The notes under the pieces were generated by a model. It was not told the origin of the DNA. It saw nothing but the letters and a program-made list of their open reading frames with translations, and made no database searches. From Aphidius gifuensis (Eukaryota; Arthropoda; Insecta; Hymenoptera; Braconidae): a stretch of DNA of 64,000 nt. The stretch's first letter is position 1; every line of letters starts with the position of its first letter. Where the stretch lies: assembly GCF_014905175.1 (NCBI RefSeq), contig NC_057790.1:26004469-26068468 (forward strand), written 5' to 3'. Positions 39,023 through 51,837 of the stretch are shown one piece after another. The position numbers and the translations under genes were made by a program.

Positions 39023-42000
39023 CTATTGATTATCAAATCTATTACACAAATTGAATTACCTCAGACCTTGGTAAAAGTGAATATACTTTAACACAGTTAA
39101 GTTTTAAAAACTGCTAGTTAAAAAAAACCAATCAAGGTGTATTTATATTTATCATAACGGACGTCCTACTGAAAAACAAATGAGTTTTATTCAATGTTCA
39201 GTTGAGTATAACTTTGAAAAGATATATAATATACATGTTGAAATATACAATAAGTATATCTGTCGACAGAACAGAATGAGAATAGTATGGATAAGTTTGT
39301 AACTTATTTGTTGAACAATGTTATATATGAACAAAATTATATTATATGTATGTTTCTACAACGTGAATAGGTCGGATAAAATAGTCAAATAAACTACTGT
39401 AGTTTTAACGAACTGTTGAAAAGTAACTGAAGCCTTGGTGATCGTAAGACGTGAATTTATCCCTCGACAATACAAACATTATTACTCTCACTAAAAATAT
39501 TTAAAAATAGCAATTTAATTTTTTTTTCTTTCAGCTAAATACAGATGATTAATAGACCTCAGTCAATTTACCATTGGCATACATAAAAAGTTTGAATAAG
39601 TTTTATTAAAAAAAAAAGAAGAAAAAAATATCTATAACTTTAAAAAAAATCACAGTATCGTTGTGAAAAAAAATTATACAGTGAATGAAAATTTAAATAA
39701 AGAAAAAAATAGTTTAAAAACTTGAAATATAAAAAAATAATAAAATTAATAAAAATTGTAGGATAAAGAAAATAAAAAAAGGTTAAAATATTAGATATTT
39801 GATAATGAAATAAAAGAGAAATTTTAAATAATAGTTTGAAGCAAGTGAAATTGGCTAAAGAGTGTGAGCCAACAAAATCGTTCGCCAATTAACGTTTCAA
39901 CCTGGAATTCTGTAATTATCTTTCTACGAATTTTCTCAACTGCACTACTCTCATCATCATCCATTTCGTGTGCTTTTTTTAATGGTACTTTTTTTTACTT
40001 TTATTATCTTTTATTATCTTACATTAGTTGTATTATTATTTTTTTTTTTATTATAGTTTTAATTGAATGGTTAAATTTTTTAATTTAATATGTGTAATTG
40101 TAATTTTTTTTCTTGGTTTAAAATTAGAAGATGGTGTATGTTTTTTGAAATTTATTGTTTGGATTTAAATTGATAGAATAAATTTGTATTTTTAAAATTG
40201 ATAATTTGAAAATTAAAATTATTATATTGAAGTTTAGGATTCACAAAATAATGTTCAATTAAAGAAAATATTTTTAAACAATTTTGTGTGACTTTATGTT
40301 TATTTAAAAAATTTTAAAATTCAAAAAATAGAATTTGCTTTTTTTTTTCCTTTTTTAAATACCAGATTGTGTATTTTGAAAAAAAAAAATCTTAAATTAA
40401 AATTTTTATGATTTAATTGGAAGAAATTACCCTTTCATTTGAGAAATATTGTTTTTTTTATTACAGTTATAACTAAACCATTAAATATTATTCCATTTTT
40501 TTTTTTTAAATAATAAAACTAGCCGATTAAAAAATCCTAAATTTCGAAATAAATTTATCTTATTAAAATTCGAAATTAATAAAAAATAAATATGACATTA
40601 AACTGCTTTAAAATAATTCCAAGATTTTAAAATCAAAATATTACTATCTCTATTTTATTCTAAAATTATCAGGCAATATATTCTAAATTAAAAAAAAAAT
40701 TTCATATCAAGACATTATTGTTCTAATTAAATACAACAGTTTTACAAAACAATAACATTTTTATTAAATTTTAAACTCAAATGTATATTCAAATGTCCTT
40801 GATACTAAAAATAAAAACAACAAGACAAAATAAAGTTTTAAAATAGCAAAATAACAATGCACAAAACAAAAAAAAAAAACATAATCACAATGACTCATCA
40901 TACATACATGTATAGCACACACACTAGTCATTAGATAATAACGAGTTAATTCAATTAATATGGATTATAAATTTATGAATTAAAAGCAACGATGAACGTG
41001 TCTTCTGAATAATATACTATGATAATAACACTACATATAAAATAATATAACAACAGTATTAATTTAAATACAACTTGAAATTGAGAGAATGAATATTTAG
41101 AAATAAATATTTAAATATATACATGAAAATATTCAATGGATAAATAGTTATTCAAGTTACTTATCCACAATTTTGCAATATTCTCACGGAACAGTTATAT
41201 GTGATATGTAATACTTAAACAAACCATTGTTTTATTATTCATATTTAAATTGTATAGACGACTAGTGACATGATAATGTAAATAGAACACCTGTTTATTT
41301 AAAGTTAAAATATCCAGTCACGTTTACCAATGTAACTAGAATTTTATATTTTTTTTGTTGCTTATTTTTATATTTTTTTTTTTCATAATAATATTATCTG
41401 TAAATACAAAATTTTATTATCTCTTTTGCATTTAAATTCTTGAATCATGATAAATAAAATAAATGTTATGATACAGATTTTTTTTTAATAGACAATGACT
41501 TTATTACTTGAAATTTTATCAACTGAATTTTATGATTTGTTTTTTTTTTTTAATATTAAAATTTTGTATAAATAATATAGTGGGTTATTTTAAAATAATT
41601 AATTCAATTTTTTTTCTTTTTCATATTTATTTAGTTTAATATTTAAAAAAAATCTCTCAGTTTGTCTATTTTTTATTTTAGTTGGTATTCTTTATTTATT
41701 TGTTTGGTTTTTTTTTTTTTTTTCTCGTTTCTTCAAAGTTTTTTCTTATTCAGTTTACTTTTTATCTTGGGGAATTGGTTTGTGTCTTACGGAAAGTACA
41801 AAGTCGAGTGGCTTTACCAAGGATATTCCCCTTCTCGTGGATTTTATATCCGTTAAAGTAGATCGAAACTTTTTTACCGAGACAGTCTCCGTATAATATA
41901 TTTTTACATGTGTTGATGTATATATATTTTGATGTATTGTAGACAATAAAAAATTAAAATTAAATTATAAAAGTTGAAAATTGATTTTCTAAACTTGGAT

Positions 42001-42121
42001 AAACATATTACTGATAATTTTAGTAATCAAATAGCTTAAAAATTGCTAAATATCAATAAATTTTTAAATCAATTATTGAATGAAATCATAAATAATTCAT
42101 CTCATTTGATAAACGAGTATA
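39023..42121. other. Non-coding A/T-rich DNA, no gene seen
   Basis: Mostly A/T-rich sequence. A more complex patch at about 41,770-41,900 has a short open frame without domain features. No RNA gene is evident. Confidence 0.55.
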
Positions 42122-42692
42122 TTAAAAAGTAATTGAGTTTTAATTATAAAATATTATTGAAATAATAAAAGTAATTTTAAATGATTTTATGTGACTTTAA
42201 ATGTATTGAGATAATTTTGTAATTTTTAAATAATCTATAAAATTAATGATTCAATTATTTTTTAAAATAAAATATAAATATATTAATTATTAAATTAATA
42301 TCAATTGGCGTAAGTAGAATAGCTCAAATTTTAGTCAGACGTCAAAATAATATTTCAGAACATTTGATTGAAATTAAAAAAAAATAATAAAAAAAAACAT
42401 ACTTTCAATATAAAATTATTTTTTAAATAAATATATATCAATTAATAATTAAATTAATTTAATAATAAAAATTAATTAATAATTAATTATATTAATTTAT
42501 TTAATAATAAAATTAAATTAATTTTTTTTCATCTATATTTATTTTTATACGAAAAAAATTAATACAAATGAAATAATAATTTTTCATAATTTTGATAAAT
42601 TATTTTAAATAATTTATAACATATTTTTAAAAATATAAATAAATTTATTTCATTAAAATTGTAAAAGTCCTCCAGTTATAATTTTAATTATC
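42122..42692 (+). repeat. Interspersed repeat H, copy 2
   Basis: Nearly identical to 29,985-30,550, starting at TTGAGTTTTAATTATAAAAT and ending after AGTCCTCCAGTTATAATTTT. Flanking sequence differs from copy 1, so this is an independent location. Confidence 0.9.
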
Positions 42693-43989
42693 AAAAAAAT
42701 ACCGTTGTATTAAAAATAATTGTATTAGTTAGAAAAGTAAAAAGCTCTTCTGGTTATACACAATTGGCTGCGGGGATGTATCTGCAAAAGACAAAATCGA
42801 TTACAAAAATAAAAAAAAAACCCTAAAATTGATAAAGAAAAAAAAAAAAATAATAAAAATAAATAAGTAGAAAAGTCAAAGGCCGTGTCGTCTTGAGTGT
42901 ACTGCTTACTTGGTGTATTTTATCGTTGTCTTTGTCAGGATGTACAAGTCGTCATTGGCCAAAAAGTAAGAAACCTGGTGTACAAGAGTTAAAATAAGAC
43001 GAAGAAAAACAGTATGATAGATAGAGAGCAAAAGCTAAAGAAAGTGGAAAATGCGAAGTAAAGAATCCAGCTTCTAGCATAGGGTAAAAAAAAAGCAAAC
43101 TAGGTATATGGCAATGAAGCAAAGGTAAGAGGTAAAGGAAGGAAGGAAGGAAGATAAAAAAAAAAAAAAAATAAGGGAGGATAGACAAGTTGACTGAACG
43201 ACACCGAAGAGACCTGTCGATATCGCGTCTTTGTAGATGGCAAGAAGAAAAACGAAACGACTGAAACCCGCTTGTATTTTTTTTTTATTTTATTTTTTCG
43301 CCCACTCCATTAACATCTCATTATGAACACCCCGTTGCACGCCCTGGCGTCTTTTCTCGTCTTTGGCATCACGGAAAAACCATTCTCACTCAAGTCATCC
43401 CTCTCCCTATTTTTACTTACTTCTTTTTCCATCTAATCGTAATTCTCTCTTCTTTTTTTTCTATCTCACTTTTGCACTTGCCATCAAAATATCCCAAGTC
43501 CAAACTTCCATTAAAATATCTGGCAAGCGGAACTACTTTTGCCTCTCATCGTCATCCTATTTTTTATTTTTCACTAAAATCAACTTGCTTTTTACTCTGT
43601 TTGTACTCATTAATAATTTACCATAATAATTTTATTTTTTTCCAACGATATTTATTCATTTATTTATTTATTTTTCCCTCGAACAAATAATATAACTTTA
43701 TTTACAAAATTTTATATACTGTTTTGTTTTTTAATTGTAAACGATTAGAGGAAGTAATGAAGTTACTGAATTTATTTGTTCAGAAGCTTATACTGTTATT
43801 AGCTTTGAAATATTTTATTTTTACCGTTAATTAAAACCAGAGATATTCTTCTTGAGACGCAATTGATATTAATTTAACTATTAATAAATTTTTATTTTAG
43901 GCATCTTTAAATTTAAACATTTGATATCTTAAAATAATTTTGAACAATTTAAACATTAATAGATTTGATATACAAGAGATTTATATTTT
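42693..43989. other. Non-coding DNA with a GC-richer patch
   Basis: 42,880-43,260 and 43,310-43,400 are less A/T-rich, with a GGAA-repeat (GGAAGGAAGGAAGG) near 43,139. No exon is recognised. Confidence 0.5.
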
Positions 43990-44522
43990 ATTTTAAATAT
44001 TTGGTAAATTATTAATTTAATAATTGCAAATTAATTTAAATATATTTAGAATGATATGAAATCATTCGAAATTTATTATTTTAATTACTAGACATTTTTA
44101 AAATATAACCAAGTAATATTATTAAATATAATTATAATAATTAAATATTTATTCTACACGTTAAATTGAAAAATATAAATTTAGGTCTGACATTGCTCGA
44201 CTTGAACTACTCAAGTTACTTTATCATAAATATTCTTAAATTTTTTCCAAGTTAAATTACTAAATATAATTATAAAATATAAACAAAAAATTTAATTTAT
44301 TGTTTTTGTTATTTTATAATTTTTTGTTAATTATACACGTAGAATAAAAAGAAAAAAAATTTGACTCGACACTGCTTGACTTGTACTACTGAAATATGTA
44401 ATGTGCTAATTTTTTTTTCTTAAAAATTTCCAAAATAAAATTATTAAATATAATTATTAAATTAAATAAAACATTGAGTTTATTATTTTTGTGTCATTTA
44501 ATAATTTTTTATTAATTTTTCA
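43990..44522 (-). repeat. Repeat E, uninterrupted copy
   Basis: About 533 bp; the reverse complement of the combined parts at 37,468-37,847 and 38,693-39,022. It gives the undisturbed order of the element, and shows that the left locus holds two overlapping partial copies around a foreign segment. No coding sequence. Confidence 0.85.
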
Positions 44523-46728
44523 AAAAAAAGTTTTACAACAAGTTTATTATATATATATATCTTTTATTTAATAATATTGCATTAATTTAATATCTAAAAT
44601 TTAAACTTTCTTTCATATTACTCTATTTATATAATATTTGAAATTTGTCATATTAATTTATTCATTTCCATTTTATTTATTTGTAGTGTTAAATAAAAAT
44701 AAATTACACAGTTGGTGAAATATTCACGTGACACATGAATTCTTTTGAGATAGAGAATACACAGAGAAAGATTGAAATTTTGAGTGAGAGAATTTCAAAT
44801 AGAAATGCCATTTAAATGGCTTGGTTATTAATCATGCTTGACGCGGTGAAACGTTTACCAAGCGGGTATAACAACAACAAAACCGACGTGCAGGAGAGAC
44901 ATGATGAGTTGTGTGTTGAATATGACTGTGTGTGGATGAGAATGATATGGTGAGAATAAAAACACGTAGCTTATATATACTTTGTATACACATCCACCAT
45001 TTATTCATATCGCTAATCGTGCTGGACTAAATTTTATTCCATTTTTATTTTCAAAACACTATAACATTAAACAAACCTTACATAAACAAATAAATTTTTT
45101 TTATTTATATTTTTTATCAATTTATCATCATATTGTCTTTTTAATTTTGAATTTTCAAAGCCAATCTACTCACAGGCTTTGAAGAATAAAAAAATTTCAA
45201 ATTTTTTATGAATAAAAATATAAAAAATCAAAGGATTTTCGAGGTGATTGAAGTTGCAAAGTTCTCACACATTTTCCTTTGATACATTGGCATATCCATG
45301 TGGATATATTAAACACAAATATGCGTCTACGCTTCTTATACATTACGTGCGGTTTTATACATGTACAATACGTGACGTATATGTACACAATATACGCGAA
45401 ACATATCGGTAAACATGTCTCGCATTTTAAGGTAAAAATTTTTCTTTTTTTTTACATTTTTTTTTTATTTATTATTATTCTTTTTCTGTGTACATCGTTC
45501 GTTCAACTCAATTCATCTCTTTTTCAATAGACTCAATGCTATAAAATAAAAAAAAGTAAATTTTTTTTTCATTATTTAAATTTTTTTCCTCAAATATAAA
45601 TAAACAAAAATAATTTTATATAAAAAAGTAAAGTGAAATCAATTTTTTTATGTAATTTCATGTTTTTTTTTTTTTTCATCTTTACATAAAAATTGAATGA
45701 AGTTGTATTTTTAAATTTAATTTCTTTTAAAATATTTTAATATTTTTTTTTTTTTTCAATTAGAAATTTTATTATTTTGTCTGTAATATTATATACGAGT
45801 GAGGTTATTTTTTATTTTATTTTATTTAAAAATAAAAGCAGTGGAAAATATAAAAAAAAAATTGAAGGGGTAAAATGGATGTAAAAAAAAAAAAAGCATC
45901 GTTTCCATTTTCCTTGGGTCGTTTGTCTTTTTGCTTACGTATCCTGTGGCTTTGTCGAGGATCTCGAATGCACCAGAGGGGATCACTTTAAAATCACAAG
46001 TGAGAGAGAGAGAAAGAGAGTGAGTGAAAGAGAAAATAATAAAAAAAAAAAGAAGAGAACGTAGATACAGGGTAGATGGATTGAGGCGACAGTGAGATAA
46101 CGTATACCCTTGATGTGTACACAAATATATATATGTATAAAATATATATGTGAATGCAAATTGTCCGTATAACAAACCCCTCTTGTCTTCTCTTGCTTGT
46201 CTGGTTATTTTTTTATTTTTTTATTTTTTCGTCTCGTAAAAACGTGCACAACCAATGTCTGACCAAACATAGGGCATTACTACTTGGGACATTGTGATAT
46301 GTCGTATTTTATCAGTTTGTTTATGTTTTATCGAGGAAAAAAATTTAATACAATAAAGCAGAATGATAAATTTATAAATAATCATTATGATTGTTTAGAA
46401 AAAAATATAAATAATTAATTCAATTAAATAAATAAACAAAAAATTGAAAAAATTTTATTGTTGGTTAATTAATTTAACTGTTTAATTCTTAATTGATTTG
46501 TAATTTTTTTTTTTTTACATGCAGCAATGTCTGACTGAAAACTGAGCATTACTACTTGCAAAATTTTATCAGCCTAATAATTATTAGTGTTGTTAAAATA
46601 AATAAATGAATTAAAAAATAATTAAAATGTTAAATTATAACGCAATTGAATTTATAAACAAAATAATAATTGTTGTTTAAATTTAGTTATAAAATTTATT
46701 AATTTGTCTTTCTTTTTTATTTTTTTAG
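44523..46728. other. Non-coding DNA upstream of the adhesion gene's first visible exon
   Basis: No exon is supported. GC-richer patches at 44,800-44,960, 45,230-45,420 and 45,890-46,200 are candidate regulatory sequences. An AGAGAGAGAG tract lies at 46,001-46,021. An in-frame A/T-rich background surrounds them. Confidence 0.45.
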
Positions 46729-46975
46729 GAATGCAACGAGACAAAAGTCAAATAAAATAACATCAAAGCAGTTGAAAATAAAACAAACAAGCTAATATTA
46801 ATACCAAAAATGTGATTTAATTTAGCACAAATATTTATGTGCATTATAAAATTAAATCTGTCAAATTTTGGCAAGTATTAATGCCAGATGTGACAGTTAC
46901 AAGAACATCGAGTATATCACACAATGCTCAGCCATTGCATCCTTGCCCTTTTCACAATAATCAGTGTAACAAAAG
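46729..46975 (+). CDS. Probable first coding exon (5' UTR plus signal peptide) of the DIP-like gene
   Basis: A T-rich tract ending TTTTTTTAG precedes 46,729 as an acceptor, and AAAAG|GTCAGT at 46,975/46,976 is a donor. Coding begins at ATG 46,924-46,926, in CACAATG context, with an in-frame TGA upstream at 46,891-46,893. The exon encodes 17 residues, MLSHCILALFTIISVTK, plus one base (phase 1). The hydrophobic LALFTIISV core fits a secretory signal, as expected for a GPI-anchored or secreted Ig protein. Assignment to this gene rests on position, strand and signal-like sequence, and is not proven. Short upstream ATGs (46,730, 46,881) are in other frames. Confidence 0.45.
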
Positions 46976-48449
46976 GTCAGTATATTTTTAAATTTATCTT
47001 CTTCATTATTATTAACATATCACTCAATTATTATGAAAAAAAAAATGATAATTTATAAGCTAATTAATAATTTATAAGCCAAATTGATTAAAAATTAATG
47101 AAAAAAAAAGTTTTAAAAATACTTTCAAGTCAAGAATCGATTTGTATATTTAATCAGACAGTTGTCAGTGAAGTTGTTGACACAAACTGTTTGGTATATG
47201 ATGTATATTTCAAGTTGATTATGCTCGAGGTATTGTGATACATATATATTTAGGCTGTTGGCCAGTGACACTGACAGACTGCCTGACATTTTGGTGAGTA
47301 AAAGAGGAAACAGCGAAGAGAAATTATCGAGAAAGATAGAAAGAAAAATAAGGATAGAAAAAGAAAGATAGAAAGATATGCCTAGGGGGATTAAATAATC
47401 AAGGGGATGGAAAATAGTGGGTGGTAATGTTAAATAAAGAGTGAGAGAGATAAAGAGGATTGGGACTATCATCGAGCTAAACTTCTGTGCTTGATGTTTA
47501 TTCGCCAATACAGCTGGACTTGTCATTTGAATTAATTTGGTGGAAGTACAAGTGGATGAAGGCGTATACCAATTGGTCGTACCTTGCCAATGTTTGCCAA
47601 TGTCATTTTCTAAATTTTCAGTTACGTATTCAACATTGTATAAAATCTATCTTCAGGCAATATATACAACAAGTCACAGAAATTATAATATACATATTTG
47701 TAAACTTTATAATTTTTTTTTTTTTTTTAATTATTTAATTATTTGTTTAATAATAATAATTATTTATTAATAAGTTTAGAAATTATTTATTTATTTTTTG
47801 TTTATTTATTTTTCATTTATTCACTCATTTGGATATTTATTTATTCAATTATAAGTTAATTTTTTAGTTTATTTATTTTATTGTTGTTTATTTATTTATT
47901 TATTTATTTATGTGATGAACAATGTGTTGGTCTAGTTAGTCATCTATTTACTGGTTATATTATTACCACAATTATTTTTTTATATTTATTTCTTTTTATC
48001 ATCTTCAATACATGAATATATATAGATTTAAAAAGCCGAGAACTACGTAGAAAATTGTAGAACCTGCTGCTACTCGTTGATAACGACTTCAAGCTTCGTT
48101 CATATTTTACACCAAGCTCATCAATTATTCATACTGTGAATAATGCACGACTGTTTTGCGTTACTTTATATTGCCATGGGCCACAAGGCCGATGACTACG
48201 TCACCTTTTTATCTTTTTTTTTTTCACAGAATAAAGAAAAAAGAATAGAAAGATAAATATGTAATTGCAAACAATAATATCATTAATTTTAAAAGTTTAA
48301 TTTTAAAAAGTTAGTGTTGATTTTAAAAGCTTTTATAAATAGTAAGACCAAGAAAATTATTTGAATTATCAAGTTTATATTTATTTAACAAAATAAACTA
48401 TAATTTAGAAAATCGAATTTATGTCTTTTGGTTTTTAGAAAAGAATTAA
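46976..48449. other. Intron sequence, no exon found
   Basis: An exon for the first half of Ig1 (with its first Cys) should lie between 46,976 and 51,068 but was not recognised. The best open stretch, near 47,537-47,600, reads VEVQVDEGVYQLVVP; it lacks the expected G-R-D/E and V-x-C pattern. An 81-bp identical direct repeat is at 48,333-48,413 and 48,529-48,609. Confidence 0.45.
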
Positions 48450-48609
48450 TTATTAATGTGAAATGAGTTGGGTGAGATGAAAATTTAAAAAGTTTAATTT
48501 TACATAGTTAGTATTGGTTAAACTTTTTTTATAAATAGTAAGACCAAGAAAATTATTTGAATTATCAAGTTTATATTTATTTAACAAAATAAACTATAAT
48601 TTAGAAAAT
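48333..48609 (+). repeat. 196-bp-spaced direct duplication
   Basis: The block TTATAAATAGTAAGACCAAG onward for 81 bp at 48,333-48,413 is repeated exactly at 48,529-48,609. Less similar sequence continues upstream in both copies (GTTAGTGTTG / GTTAGTATTG), so a ~196-bp tandem duplication is likely. Confidence 0.85.
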
Positions 48610-49198
48610 AAAAATTATTATTAAAAATAAAAACATTTATTTAACATAAAGATGAAAATTATTTTATTTTCATACAAAATTGAGAAATAAATTTTTTGTT
48701 AAAAAAAAATAATTACATAAAAATTGAGCAATTATTACTACTATGAAAAAAAAAAAAAAATTATTTCTTGAATTTGTTAGAAAAAAAATTTTAAAAAACT
48801 ACGAAGAAAAATTAAAAAAAGTTTATTTTCTTTAAAAAGAATTTTTTTTTAATTTATAAAATTTATATTTGACCATGAAATAATTTTTTTTTAATCATAA
48901 AAAAGTGTATCTCAAGAGTGCATGATTTTTAAAAATATTTTTAGTTTATTAAAACAGAAAATTTAAATGAACAATTAAAAAAATTATTATTTTAAATGCA
49001 AGTATAAATTAAAATTGACTAATTTATATATTATATTATTATATTTATATTTTATAACATTGACGAATTTATTTATTTTATTTATTTTTCCAATGTCAAT
49101 TGCACAAGGTGTCCAAGAATATGATTACTCTATCGAACCATGTCCCAAGAGGCTAAACACAGTACAAGCGCCAAGTCAAGTCAAGTCAAGTCAAGTCA
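48450..49198 (+). repeat. Repeat G, copy 2 (no satellite array)
   Basis: Inverse copy of 22,692-23,116 and 24,345-24,430. Here the outer blocks are joined by about 150 bp of unrelated A/T-rich sequence instead of the satellite array. It carries the same ~105-bp block with MSIAQGVQEYDYSIEP, then an AAGTC microsatellite at 49,172-49,197. About 95 bp near 48,955-49,050 is extra compared with copy 1. Confidence 0.8.
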
Positions 49199-51068
49199 TT
49201 CGACTAACCTTTTTTTTATTTTATTTATTTTTTTCTTTTTTCATCAAGTGTCTTTGTCGTTTTCGTGATATGTGTCTAATGTTGGATACAGTTTGTATGA
49301 ACGAAATATAGAATGAAGGGAGAATGATTTGGATGACTTGGGTGGCGATATACGAATACGACTTGGGAGTCGCGTGTTTCACGTCAAATTAGTAAGTGAG
49401 CAAGAAAAGGAGATCACGTGAAAATACACCACATAGCTGTCCCATCACGTCCAACCAGAGGATATATAATCCAATGGGGATTGCCAAGTGTTGGGGACAA
49501 ATGAGAACCAAGACACCTCAACGACATTTAAGTACCACATCTATATACATATATATATTTCTGAACAAAATATATTTTATATTTAATATATATACCTCAA
49601 TAAATTACACAATATATATGTGCACCTATATATATTCTATCTAACATTGATAGAATATTTCAACCCACTAAAAATATGATGACTCTTCATTTTCCAATTT
49701 CAAATATATATTTCTTCTGATATTAAATTTTTACTATCTTCAAGACTTCTTTGCAAGCAGTATAGCCTCGCAGCTTTAGAGGGTTGAAGCTACGGGGTTG
49801 GGGGGAAAAAGGAAAATAGGAAGTAAAAGAGGTGGGTCACCGAAGAACTTTTAATTAGTGAGTTCATCCATTTATCTACATACCAGTGAAAAGAGCCACT
49901 ATATACCTTGGCCATGTTCTCCCTCTCTCGAGAGAGCGAATAAAAAGCGCACCAAAAGTAGCGTTAAATAAAAAAATTAAAAAAATTTAAAAAAATTAAA
50001 ATAAAACTTGCAATATAAAAAAAATTCTGTACGCAGCTATAAACCAGCCTAAGAAAAAACTAACAAAAATAAAAAAAGTTGAATAAAAATAATTCAAAAA
50101 AAAAACAAAAAATAAAAATACTAGAAAAAAAAAAAAAACAAGTACAGAGGGGTTTGGGTTGAAAAAAAGAAAAAAAAAAAATGTTGAGGTAAAATAAACG
50201 AGGTGTGGTAGACTGGACGAAGGCGTCTTGATCCCCCGCTACAATGCGCCACAATAGAAAAGCATAGTGAGTTGGTTTTGCATATGAAAAGACCAACGAG
50301 AAAATAGCCAAGGTTTTTGATATATACACCAGTATGTGCATATATAAAATATACATAAAAAATATATACACAAGTATATAAATATTTTTAAAATATCATA
50401 TTATATCAGACAAGCTTTTCAAGGCTCTTCCATAACTTCGAAATTCCCAAGTGCATGAATAAATATATATATTGTATTATGAATCGCCATAAGCAATTTT
50501 CTTCTATTCACCCCCTATCAATGCCAAACGATACTGTTAACAGACACCCTATATTCCTTCTCTATTTTTTTTTATACAGTATTTTTCGATACAAAAAAAA
50601 AAAAAAAAATGATTTAGAAAGAAATCCGCAAATGTGTCACGCACAAAATGACCGCCGGATTATATCTGACATATTTACAACTGGAAGCACTTTATAAAAT
50701 AGAAAAAAAAAAAAATCGGGATATGATCGTTCTTGGATATTTATTTATTTATTTTTTTTTTCGAGCTTTTTTCTTTTTTCAATCTTATCTGTGGGTGATA
50801 TCGACGTGAAAGAAGAGTCCATTTAAGGGTAGTTTTTTTTTTTTTTTCATTTCTTTTTGGTAGATGCAATAGTCTGAGTCTTTTGTCGGTTGAAAGGATA
50901 AACCGGTCGACTTTTAAAGGTAAAACGATACGATAAAAAAAAAACAAAAAAATTGATAATAGATTTTGTAAAATCGCGATGAAAGTTTTTTTTTTTTTAT
51001 TTTATTTATTTTGGATTATTGATTGATGATTATTTTGTAATATATATTTAATATTTTATTTGAAATAG
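49199..51068. other. Intron sequence with GC-richer patches, no exon found
   Basis: Patches at 49,310-49,520, 49,740-49,960, 50,190-50,310 and 50,610-50,700 are less A/T-rich than the surroundings. No frame gives an Ig-type exon. The 3' end, AAATAG at 51,063-51,068, is the acceptor for the next exon. Confidence 0.45.
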
Positions 51069-51254
51069 GTGGCTTGGATAAAGGCAGATACAAAAGCAAT
51101 ATTAGCAATACATGAACATGTTATCACAAATAATGCTAGACTGTCAGTCACTCACAATGACTATAATACGTGGACGTTGAATATTAAAAATGCCCAACGA
51201 TCGGATCGTGGTTTATACATGTGCCAAGTTAATACTGATCCAATGAAAAGCCAG
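51069..51254 (+). CDS. DIP/lachesin-type adhesion protein, exon for second half of Ig1
   Basis: A 62-codon, phase 0/0 exon between AAATAG and the donor CAG|GTGACT. It starts VAWIKADTKAILAIHEHV with the Ig Trp, continues with the E-strand block NDYNTWTLNI, and ends with Y-M-C-Q-V-N-T-D-P-M-K-S-Q holding the second Ig Cys in the YxC motif. These blocks are typical of insect DIPs, neuronal cell-surface receptors that bind Dpr proteins through their first Ig domain and help specify synaptic partners. From memory the wording is closest to the DIP epsilon/zeta group; that was not checked. The first half of the domain, with the first Cys, would be in a preceding exon that I could not find. Confidence 0.9.
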
Positions 51255-51638
51255 GTGACTTATAAATTTTAATATTTATTTATCAAATAGTAAATTGTTA
51301 TTTTATTATACTTTTTTTTTTTAATTTTATTTGAAAATATATTTAATCTATTTGACGTTAAAAAATTTTAATGTTTAATCTTTTTTGACATGAAAATAAG
51401 TTTGTTATTTTTAAATCAATTTGAAAAAATAAAAATGTATATTTTTATAAATATTTATGTTTAATTTTAAATTGACAATTTTAATTCTCCTGAATTTATA
51501 AAACTTTTTAATATTTTATTATGTCAAGTTAAAGTTTTAACGAAATATAGTTTGAGTTTTTTTTTTTTTTAATTTTTAATATAACGGTTTAATTGAGTTA
51601 TATGTATTTTTATATTTAAACTTTTTTTTGTTTGACAG
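51255..51638. other. Short intron of the DIP-like gene
   Basis: A/T-rich intron from GTGACT to TTGACAG, 384 bp. Nothing else was seen in it. Confidence 0.8.
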
Positions 51639-51834
51639 AGTGCATTTCTAGAGGTTGTCATTCCACCTGACATAATATCTGAGGAAACTTCGGGTGACCT
51701 TATGGTACCGGAAGGTAGTTCTGCAAAGCTAACGTGCAAAGCACGAGGACATCCGAAACCAGAAATTGTTTGGAGACGAGAAGATCGTGGTGGTATTATT
51801 ACGAGGGATGCCAATGGTGGTGCTAAAACAAGAC
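51639..51834 (+). CDS. DIP/lachesin-type adhesion protein, exon for first half of Ig2
   Basis: The exon follows TTTGACAG and ends AGAC|GTAAAT in phase 1 (196 nt). It reads SAFLEVVIPPDII, the inter-domain linker common to DIPs, then SEETSGDLMVPEGSSAKLTC with the first Cys of Ig2, RGHPKPEIVWRRED with the core Trp, and ends ...GGAKTR. The split codon C|AG gives Gln when joined to the exon at 59,455. An insertion-rich 7.6-kb intron follows, caused largely by a retrotransposon. A copy of repeat H begins within a few bases of the donor. Confidence 0.9.
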
Positions 51835-51837
51835 GTA

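Noticed and set aside
46881..46975. Alternative start ATG at 46,881 in another frame
   Set aside because: Its product is polar and has no signal-like core, whereas the frame from 46,924 gives a hydrophobic signal sequence.
47537..47770. Candidate for the missing first Ig1 exon (VEVQVDEGVYQLVVP)
   Set aside because: It lacks the expected Gly-Arg, first-Cys spacing and a suitable phase-0 donor, and soon runs into low-complexity sequence.
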